The translations under genes and the position numbers were made by a program. A stretch of 32,084 nt of DNA, taken from assembly GCA_001805445.1 (NCBI GenBank), contig MHGF01000024.1:1-32084 (forward strand). The letters are read 5' to 3'. This document shows positions 25,472 through 32,084 of the stretch, one piece after another (the stretch's first letter is position 1; every line of letters begins with the position of its first letter). Source of the stretch: Omnitrophica WOR_2 bacterium GWF2_43_52 (GTDB lineage: Bacteria; Omnitrophota; Gorgyraeia; Gygaellales; UBA12090). Below the pieces are notes generated by a model, which was not told the origin of the DNA, did no database searches, and worked only from the letters and a program-made list of their open reading frames with translations.

Positions 25472-25506
25472 GCTACTAACACATATTATATGAGGAGGAG
25501 AGAAGA

Positions 25507-26043
25507 ATGAAGAAAAATATCGTTAAGGTGTGGGCATGCGTTTTTTCCGGTCTGTGTGGGATGTTGTTTTTAAACAGTTTTCTGTTTGCCCAAAACCAGG
25601 CTGGTGTGGGAAAAAACGAGAATGCCATCGCGCAACAGCGTAAGACGGCAGAGGAGAAAGCACGGCGGATACTAAAAGCAAAAGAATGGCTGGTGTATGT
25701 AACTTCGGAAAGCGGCAAAGGCAAGGCCGAAGCTGACGTAATTACCTTTACCGAAGAAGGCAAAGTTTCTTCAAAGAACCTGTTTGCCCAGGGTTATGGT
25801 GATTCCAATTTCAGGCTGACGGCTCAAGATGACGGCAGCGCGGTATGGGAAACAATGAAAGTGGATAAGGATAAGAACCTTGCTTTTTTAAGGGGGGAGC
25901 TTCGGGGAAATGAAATGACAGGAAGTATTTTTATGAAATCGGCAGCCGGAGTGGGCTCTACCTATTACTACGGAACTACCCAAGTGCAGGCTCCAGCATC
26001 ATCGGATAAGCCTCCTGTAAAAAAAGGCAAGAAGAAAAGATAA
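25507..26043 (+). CDS. Small exported protein, paralog B of the unnamed beta-rich domain
   Basis: The 178-residue protein has a strong ribosome site (GAGGAGGAG) and a signal peptide ending near LFAQN. The domain (~60-160) has KEWLVYV, DVITF, GKVSSKNLF, FRLTAQDDGS, VWET, RGELRGNEMTG and YYYGTT, aligning along its length with paralog A and with the RAYT C-terminus. A lysine-rich tail (PPVKKGKKKR) follows. It has no N-X-S/T sequon. It begins a co-directional run with gaps of at most 15 bp reaching the giant gene. Function unknown. Confidence 0.85.
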   Translation: MKKNIVKVWACVFSGLCGMLFLNSFLFAQNQAGVGKNENAIAQQRKTAEEKARRILKAKEWLVYVTSESGKGKAEADVITFTEEGKVSSKNLFAQGYGDSNFRLTAQDDGSAVWETMKVDKDKNLAFLRGELRGNEMTGSIFMKSAAGVGSTYYYGTTQVQAPASSDKPPVKKGKKKR

Positions 26044-26058
26044 GAGGTGATTGGACAA

Positions 26059-26547
26059 ATGATTACACAGATAAAAGAATACCTGTTTAACGTCAGCGGC
26101 CAGAAACTACGCAGATTGATAATTTTTATTATGGCCCTAACTGCCTTTGCTGTTTTTGGAAGAGGGTTAATCGCTTACGCGCAAAATGATACGCCAAAAA
26201 AGACAGGGAGAATCATGAAAGGCGTTAGCGGAGAAGTTAGTGCTATCAGTAAGGATTTTATCGCGGTTGTCTATAGGCGCGATGAAGCAAAAGGCTCAGA
26301 GGAGGAAATTGCCTTACCTGTTGCCAAGGATGTTATTGTTGAGCATAAGAAGAGTATCGCTGAGATTGGAGCAGGAGATTTGGTGGATGTTGAGCTTGAA
26401 GAGTATACGGAGGAAACTCCTGAAGGCCCTAAGTCAAAGCGGGAGGCAAAGGTGATTCGGTTTGTTAGCGCGGCTCCAAAGCAAGCCAATTCTGTTGTGT
26501 TAGACAGCGGCACTCAAAACAGTGGTGATGAGCCAGAGGAAGAATGA
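26059..26547 (+). CDS. Small exported or membrane-anchored protein, OB-like (DUF5666-type) candidate
   Basis: The 162-residue protein starts at ATG 26059 with GAGGTGA 8 nt upstream. A 19-residue polar N-terminus leads into a hydrophobic stretch (RRLIIFIMALTAFAVFG) ending AYAQ, which could be cleaved. The rest is ~75 residues of beta-like sequence (GVSGEVSAISKDFIAVVYRR; VAKDVIVEHKKSIAEIGAGD; LVDVELEE; REAKVIRFV) in the pattern of small OB-fold secreted domains, and an acidic tail. Its stop overlaps the next start as ATGA. Function unknown. Confidence 0.72.
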   Translation: MITQIKEYLFNVSGQKLRRLIIFIMALTAFAVFGRGLIAYAQNDTPKKTGRIMKGVSGEVSAISKDFIAVVYRRDEAKGSEEEIALPVAKDVIVEHKKSIAEIGAGDLVDVELEEYTEETPEGPKSKREAKVIRFVSAAPKQANSVVLDSGTQNSGDEPEEE

Positions 26548-26891
26548 AAATAGAAAAGAGATTATTCATAGATGCTGATGGTGTGATTCAGCGCTTTAGG
26601 CAAGGCTTGAAGGCTAAGCGTATGGATAAAAAGATAGAGAAAATATATTTATTTGGTTCTCGGACAAAGGGCACGGAAAGGCCGGATTCTGACTATGACG
26701 TGCTCATTGTTGCTCCTTCCCCTAACCAGGAATTCAGGAGTAATATTTATGATATCGTGGTAGATATACTTCTTACTACAGGCAGAGAGGTATCGTTAAA
26801 GATTTTCAAAACCGAGGAATTTAAGCGCCTTAAAGGAATGCAGACACCTTTTATGCAAAATGTCTTGAGGGAGGGAATAAAAATTGGATAA
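26544..26891 (+). CDS. MNT-type minimal nucleotidyltransferase (antitoxin-like)
   Basis: The 115-residue protein has the polymerase-beta-type nucleotidyltransferase signature: YLFGSRTKG (G38-S39) followed by SDYDVLIV (D50, D52) and IVVDILLTT. These residues bind metal and nucleotide. With the HEPN gene that overlaps it by 8 bp, it forms the common MNT/HEPN pair. In studied pairs, such as MntA-HepT, the MNT protein neutralises the HEPN ribonuclease by modifying it with AMP. ATGA overlap with the upstream gene ties it to this operon. Confidence 0.87.
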   Translation: MKIEKRLFIDADGVIQRFRQGLKAKRMDKKIEKIYLFGSRTKGTERPDSDYDVLIVAPSPNQEFRSNIYDIVVDILLTTGREVSLKIFKTEEFKRLKGMQTPFMQNVLREGIKIG

Positions 26892-27285
26892 GAAGACTTT
26901 GGATTTATTAAAAGGGTATCTGGCAAAGGCGGAAGAGAAACTGCGCGTGGCGAAAACATTGCTAAAGAATGAAGGCTATGATGATTGCGTTTCCCGCGCC
27001 TATTACTGCGCTTTTCATGCTGCGCAGGCCCTGCTTCTTACAGAAGGATTTTCAGCAAATACGCATCAAGGGGTCCTCAATTTCTTTGGGCTTAACTTTG
27101 TAAAGACAGGAAGATTTGATAGGAAGTTTGGAAAGATTTTGTCTACCTTAAAGGATGAGAGGGAGAATGGCGATTATGAGATATATTCTGCCATTGATGA
27201 GGAGGTTGCTAAGGTAGCGGTCAAAGAAGCAGAGGACTTTTTGAAAGAGGCAAGACATTATTTGAATAAATATTTAAAAGGATAG
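26884..27285 (+). CDS. HEPN-domain protein (partner of the MNT gene)
   Basis: The 133-residue all-helical protein starts at TTG 26884 with GAGGGAA upstream, overlapping the MNT gene. It has the HEPN hallmark SRAYYCAFHAAQALL (R38, Y40, Y41) and a later RENGDYE segment, as in the PF05168 type. The canonical HEPN ribonuclease motif R-x4-6-H is not evident, so ribonuclease activity is uncertain. Probable toxin or regulatory half of a two-gene module, placed directly before the giant gene. Confidence 0.82.
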   Translation: MDKKTLDLLKGYLAKAEEKLRVAKTLLKNEGYDDCVSRAYYCAFHAAQALLLTEGFSANTHQGVLNFFGLNFVKTGRFDRKFGKILSTLKDERENGDYEIYSAIDEEVAKVAVKEAEDFLKEARHYLNKYLKG

Positions 27286-27288
27286 TTG

Positions 27289-30200
27289 ATGAAAACTCAC
27301 TGGCGCAGGATAATTCTGGGAGTGCTTACCTTGGGGATGGCGGGAGCCTTTTTTGCCTCATCTTCCTATGCCGTGCAGATAAAGAGGGTGCAGTCAGGGG
27401 CCGCTAATTATGACACTGATGATGTGGTATATTCCGCCGCTCTTCAATATCCGGTAAATCAATCAAAGTCAGTCATTCTTTTATATCCGACCGGCGATAC
27501 GACCAATACCCGTGACCAAAACTGGTTTTTTACCGGACAGTTTGAGGATGATAGCACGATTGCCATAGACCGCGGCGGCGGAACTTCTCCGGCAAGTGTA
27601 TTATGGCAGGTCATTGAATTTGAAGATGGGGTCAGGGTTCAGCGCGGCATCACCAGTATGACCTCAACCACTAAAACCAAGAATATCACTTTGCCGGTAA
27701 CCCTGGATGGCTCTGGAGAAAAGGCTGTCCCTATTGTAACCACCAGGGCGGCTTTCACCACTATTACCCAGACCCATGAAATGTTTCTTCTGCCTAGTTT
27801 TACCAATAATACCACAATGTTTCTGGAGCGGCTTGATGCCACAGGAACAAAGGCCACGCAGATAGTCTGGCAGGTAATTGAGTTCTTGGATGACGCCACT
27901 GTCCAGACTGGCACAGTCTCTTTGCCGGTGCCTGGCGGTACTACCAATAACCAAACTGTAAATGCCACCGTATCTGAAGCGGCGAATCCACTCTTGTTTA
28001 CCTATTTTACGGGCAATGTTGATATTAATGGACAGGATGCCCGGCTTTACACGCAGGCTGAAATGTTAAATTCAACTACCGTCAGCTTTAATCGGCTGTA
28101 TGCCACAAATACCGCTAATACGGATGTAGCTGTCAGATATTACTTGGTCAACCTTACTGACCCGGTAAGTTATGTCCAGAGCGGCTGGAACCAGTGGCTA
28201 ACCACCGCTGCCACCAAAACGGTTGGCGCTTCAACTGATGCCAGCCCCATCCAGGTTACTATTACTGGCCATGGCTTTGTTAGCGGCGATCTGATAAATA
28301 TCGGAGGCCATGGTACAAATCTCGCGGCTAACGGAAATTGGTTTATTACTGTTATTGACGCCAATACTATTACTCTGAATAATTCTTCTGGCTCTGGAGC
28401 AGGAGCTGGTAGCGGAGGCGTGGCCATAAAAGCGCAGTATTCCTCCATTAATTCCATAGCTCCGGAAAGGACTATGGTAATTAAGACTACCAAAGCAGAT
28501 AGCGGAACCACCAATGCCGCTTACGGCGACGATCTTTCTGTGGGGGCAGGGATATTTAATGCTACTAATGTTTTTACTATACGTTCCGCGCGGACAACAG
28601 CAATCAACAGCAACAGCACTTATTCGGCTATTGAGTTTTGTCCTTTAACTTTAAAACTTCCTAACGGCGGCAACGCCAGCTCAGGATACAGCGACCGGGA
28701 GGTCTGGCGTGTGGGGCAGAGTAAGAATATTACCTGGAAGTATTCTAATGATGTGGCTGCCAATAATATAAGTATTCTCCTTAATTTAAATAACGATACC
28801 AATATCTCAAACTATAGCCTGATAATCAATAACAGCATTAACACCTCTTATAATAACGGCACTTACACCTGGACTATTCCTGAAGCTATCAGCGGGACTA
28901 ACCTACTTTCAGCAAACGCGAGGATTGCTATTCAGGATGATGTCCTTTCCGTGCGCGACTATGATTATTCCAATAACCGCTTTGAGATCAAAGGCGATAT
29001 AAATGTAACCGCCCCTAGCGGCGGAGAAAACTGGAATGTAGGAGATACCCGTCAGATTAATTGGACCCGTTACGGCAATATGAGCGCGATCAATTTTAAT
29101 ATAACCCTTTCTACTGACGGCGGCGGAAACTGGAGCGTGTTGAATAATTCGGTAACTCAGGTGGAGGTTGACCCTGATGGAGATGGCCTGTGTATCTATA
29201 ACTGGACTATTGGTGATAATGACCCTACCGGCACCAGTATGAAAGCTAATATTACCTGGATGGGAGACCCCGGTAACGTAACCAACACCTCAACCAGCAC
29301 CTTTAACGTCCGGGCAAAGATAAATATTACTGAGCCTACCAATATCACCGAATGGCTGGCGCAGGACAACGGCACGATTAACTGGACCAAAAACGGTACC
29401 TGGAGCGGCAATAATGTGAGCATCTATTATAGGATAGGCGCGGGCAGTGAAAATCTTATTAGTACCGAAAATGCCTCTAACGGCACCTATAGCTGGGTGA
29501 ATATTTCAACCGGGGCAATCAGCAGTAATAATACCTATATTGTTATCCGTTCCGGAGCTGACCCTGATAATGTCTATAATACCTCCCCGGCCTTTACGGT
29601 GCATCCGTATATAGAAGTGACTTACCCTAATACGGCGGACGTAGTCTGGAATGTTTCGGATTCGCCGAACATTACCTGGAATGTTACCGGAAGCCTGAGC
29701 ACGGTGGATGTCTGGTATAACAATACTACAGGCTGGACAAAAGTCGGTAACGACGTCAATGCCACCGGCGGCAACTGGACGTGGACTAATATTCCTGCCG
29801 CGTATGTAAGTGAAACTGTTACTATTCGCGTGTCAAAGCATACGACCGGCGCTACGCCTATTGTACCCTACGATGATGCTAATTATGTCATTCCTATACG
29901 GGGAAAACTCACGGTAACCAAACCTGCCAGCGGCGATATCCTTAGGGTGGGCAGTGATGAAAGTATTAACTGGACTGCCAGCGGTTTTGGCGGCGCGGAC
30001 TTAGTAAGAATTAAATTCGCCAAATTCGGGAATTTTGCTGATGCCGGCAACACTACAACTATTGCCGAGAATGAAACCGCGACGAATCAGACATTCTTAT
30101 GGACAGGCCTGCCTAATAATATAACAACCTCCGGAAAGGTGCGCCTTGAGTGGCAGACAAATACTACCGTGTTTAATGATTCCGACCCATTTTCCATTAA

Positions 30201-32084
30201 GGGGAAGCTTAACCTCACCTCTCCTAACAGCGGTGTCTACTATATAAACGGCACAATGGCTATCAACTGGACGCCCACAGGGACTGTTGGCGCGACACGC
30301 CTCAATTATACCGCGGACGGGGGTCTTGATGGATATAATCATAGTATTTTAAATAGTACTGACGGCTATGATTTTAATGAAAGCGGCCCTTATACGTGGA
30401 CTATTCCTGATGCCACCGATATCAGTAAACAGATACGGGTAAAGGTATATGCCAAGAATGACGCCGAGAATGTGACCTCCAATTCAACGGCTAATGTTAC
30501 GATACGCGGGATTTTAAACCTTACCTCGCCTGACGGCGGAGAGGTGTGGCAGGTCAATACTACAAAAAATATCAATTGGACCCGCCAGGGTTCTAAAATG
30601 GGCAATATTACTCTTTTGTATTCCACGGATAACGGCACAAACTACAACGGGACCATAAACGCCAGCATAAGCTCAACCGGTGTCCCCGCGGATACCTATA
30701 GATACACCTGGACTGTAGACAATGTTATGTCCGGTAACCCGACCCAAAAATTTGACCAGATGAAGATAAAAGTTGCCGTTGTTGGAGATGAAGATAATAC
30801 TTCAGATAGTTCTGCCAGCAATTTTACCATTGTCCCTAAAATTCAGGTAACCAGGCCGGATGCTATAAACAATACTTTTTATGTTGATGAAAACCAGAGT
30901 GTTCTATGGGGTGCAAGCGGTGATTTGGATAAGGTTAATCTCTATCGTTCATCTGACGGCGGCGGCAACTGGACACTTATTACTACAGAAGGCTCAGAAG
31001 TAAATGACGGGAATTATACCTGGAATGTGCCTAATACCATCAGCAATACCTCTAAGGTAAAGGTGTGCAGCTGGTATTATAATGAGACTCCTTCTGAGGC
31101 CTGCGGTGAGTCGGTTAATTTCAGTGTTAAGCAGAAAATAGATATAGACAATCCTTTGGCAGGCATAACCGCGGTAGCCGGCCAGGTGTATCAGATACGC
31201 TGGACGCCCCATGGCACGTTAGGGACGGTAAATGTTTCCTATGCCAATTATTCAAGCGGATGGAACTTTACCGAGATAACCAATAATACCAGCGCTACTT
31301 CCTTTAACTGGACAGTGCCTGATGATATGGGTACTAATACCAGCAAAATTAAGATAATCTCTGAGGTCTATCCTGAAATTAATAATACGTCTTCGGCATT
31401 TTCCATTAGGGGATATATCAATCTTACTCAGCCTGCTACAGGAGCCAATATCAGCGCCAAGTCAACAGACACTCCCATACGCTGGACATACAATGGAAGC
31501 CTGATAGGAGATGTGAGCGTTGAGTATTCTTTAGATGGCGGATTAAACTGGACACTTATTGAGAATACATCGGTTACCAGCGGCTCTTCCTATATATGGC
31601 CTCAAGTTCCAGTAACAACCAGCGATAATAACGCGAAAGTACGAGTATATGATGTTAATAATAGCGCGACCGTAAGTACCTCCGGGTTATTTAACATTGT
31701 CTCCAGCCTTAACCTGACCAGCTTTAACGGTGGAGAGAACGCGCCGGTAGGCTCCGGCTTAGGGGGAGTTAATCCGCAGTATATTACCTGGAAACAGTCC
31801 GCGGCAACTTTGGTGAATGTATCTTATTCGCTGGATAACGGGGGTAACTGGACGCTGATAGAACAGGTCGCTCCGGCAACAGAATCAATGACCACGAACT
31901 GGACTATCGCCAATAATACCCAGGCTTCAAACAGCGCGAAGATAAAGATACATGATTTCAATAATCCCGCTGTATATGATATTTCTACTGCCACCTTTAA
32001 CGTAATCGCGGTCTTTAACGTAACCGATCCTGAGGACGGTAATATCACCTACGCGCAGGAGTATTATAATGTAACCTGGACGAA
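27289..32084 (+). CDS. Giant exported Ig-like repeat protein, extremely rich in N-glycosylation sequons (3' end outside window)
   Basis: The frame is open from ATG 27289 to the window end (1598 codons, no stop), 3 bp after the HEPN gene with AAGGA upstream. A signal peptide (IILGVLTLGMAGAFFASSSY, then AVQ) is followed by three related ~100-residue modules (LWQVIEFEDG, VWQVIEFLDD, VRYYLVNLTD). Residues ~320-375 resemble the FCCH-type beta motif (TITGHGF...GDLINIGGHG). From ~455 on there are at least twelve ~100-residue repeats opening LNLTSP[ND]GGEVW...NI[TN]W and closing YTWTIP or similar, like Kre9/KNH-type Ig-like repeats. Repeat starts include 28999, 29323, 29614, 29908, 30211, 30514, 30841, 31138, 31420, 31711 and 32026. 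Hand count gives about 105 N-X-S/T sequons, one per 15 residues overall and one per 12 in the repeats. A surface adhesin or shell protein is likely. Confidence 0.9.
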   Translation, partial: MKTHWRRIILGVLTLGMAGAFFASSSYAVQIKRVQSGAANYDTDDVVYSAALQYPVNQSKSVILLYPTGDTTNTRDQNWFFTGQFEDDSTIAIDRGGGTSPASVLWQVIEFEDGVRVQRGITSMTSTTKTKNITLPVTLDGSGEKAVPIVTTRAAFTTITQTHEMFLLPSFTNNTTMFLERLDATGTKATQIVWQVIEFLDDATVQTGTVSLPVPGGTTNNQTVNATVSEAANPLLFTYFTGNVDINGQDARLYTQAEMLNSTTVSFNRLYATNTANTDVAVRYYLVNLTDPVSYVQSGWNQWLTTAATKTVGASTDASPIQVTITGHGFVSGDLINIGGHGTNLAANGNWFITVIDANTITLNNSSGSGAGAGSGGVAIKAQYSSINSIAPERTMVIKTTKADSGTTNAAYGDDLSVGAGIFNATNVFTIRSARTTAINSNSTYSAIEFCPLTLKLPNGGNASSGYSDREVWRVGQSKNITWKYSNDVAANNISILLNLNNDTNISNYSLIINNSINTSYNNGTYTWTIPEAISGTNLLSANARIAIQDDVLSVRDYDYSNNRFEIKGDINVTAPSGGENWNVGDTRQINWTRYGNMSAINFNITLSTDGGGNWSVLNNSVTQVEVDPDGDGLCIYNWTIGDNDPTGTSMKANITWMGDPGNVTNTSTSTFNVRAKINITEPTNITEWLAQDNGTINWTKNGTWSGNNVSIYYRIGAGSENLISTENASNGTYSWVNISTGAISSNNTYIVIRSGADPDNVYNTSPAFTVHPYIEVTYPNTADVVWNVSDSPNITWNVTGSLSTVDVWYNNTTGWTKVGNDVNATGGNWTWTNIPAAYVSETVTIRVSKHTTGATPIVPYDDANYVIPIRGKLTVTKPASGDILRVGSDESINWTASGFGGADLVRIKFAKFGNFADAGNTTTIAENETATNQTFLWTGLPNNITTSGKVRLEWQTNTTVFNDSDPFSIKGKLNLTSPNSGVYYINGTMAINWTPTGTVGATRLNYTADGGLDGYNHSILNSTDGYDFNESGPYTWTIPDATDISKQIRVKVYAKNDAENVTSNSTANVTIRGILNLTSPDGGEVWQVNTTKNINWTRQGSKMGNITLLYSTDNGTNYNGTINASISSTGVPADTYRYTWTVDNVMSGNPTQKFDQMKIKVAVVGDEDNTSDSSASNFTIVPKIQVTRPDAINNTFYVDENQSVLWGASGDLDKVNLYRSSDGGGNWTLITTEGSEVNDGNYTWNVPNTISNTSKVKVCSWYYNETPSEACGESVNFSVKQKIDIDNPLAGITAVAGQVYQIRWTPHGTLGTVNVSYANYSSGWNFTEITNNTSATSFNWTVPDDMGTNTSKIKIISEVYPEINNTSSAFSIRGYINLTQPATGANISAKSTDTPIRWTYNGSLIGDVSVEYSLDGGLNWTLIENTSVTSGSSYIWPQVPVTTSDNNAKVRVYDVNNSATVSTSGLFNIVSSLNLTSFNGGENAPVGSGLGGVNPQYITWKQSAATLVNVSYSLDNGGNWTLIEQVAPATESMTTNWTIANNTQASNSAKIKIHDFNNPAVYDISTATFNVIAVFNVTDPEDGNITYAQEYYNVTWT

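Noticed and set aside
27639-27968. Minus-strand frames antisense to the giant protein, here and at several later positions
   Set aside because: They are valine/leucine-rich shadows of Asn/Thr-rich codons; the + strand frame has a signal peptide, repeats and no stop for 1598 codons.

Overview
The window is 32 kb of AT-moderate bacterial DNA with every convincing gene on the + strand. It encodes an outer-membrane secretin and many exported proteins, so the organism is almost certainly diderm. Several traits resemble candidate phylum Omnitrophota: many cobalamin-type radical SAM enzymes in glycan operons, a RAYT-type transposase, coiled-coil/TPR proteins and a giant exported repeat protein. That placement is inference from gene style; no marker gene is present.

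Layout. (1) 1-5214: a 5'-truncated coiled-coil/TPR protein, a secretin, and a second coiled-coil/TPR protein related to the first. (2) 5215-6022: a long imperfect inverted repeat, then a small exported protein (paralog A of an unnamed domain). (3) 6071-20456: a tightly packed operon of eleven genes, many overlapping as ATGA. It starts with an STT3-family oligosaccharyltransferase carrying the WWDxG core and continues with two polyprenyl-phosphate-type GT2 enzymes, a GT-C (GT39-like) transferase, a third GT2, a GT4, four radical SAM enzymes and a sugar-nucleotide epimerase. (4) 20463-20681: a multi-hairpin repeat, then a fifth radical SAM enzyme (20723-22159). (5) 22201-23662: a promoter, a leader or small RNA with a terminator, and a SurA-like exported chaperone. 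(6) 23659-23950: a promoter, a probable c-di-GMP-I (GEMM) riboswitch whose aptamer is split by a palindromic insertion, and a terminator with a visible antiterminator. (7) 24130-25302: a RAYT (HUH transposase) fused through a transmembrane helix to the same exported domain as paralog A. (8) 25316-27285: a second long inverted repeat, paralog B, a small exported protein and an MNT/HEPN pair. (9) 27289 to the window end: the first 1598 codons of a giant exported protein made of ~100-residue Ig-like repeats, with about 105 N-X-S/T sequons by hand count.

How it may work together (inference). The glycan operon could build and transfer a lipid-linked oligosaccharide, and the giant protein, packed with sequons, is the obvious candidate substrate of the STT3 enzyme. 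The riboswitch lies upstream of a co-directional run that ends in the giant gene, so c-di-GMP could influence a glycosylated surface protein. The membrane-tethered RAYT with its exported domain, two secreted paralogs and nearby REP-like palindromes looks like an unusual, possibly domesticated, system.
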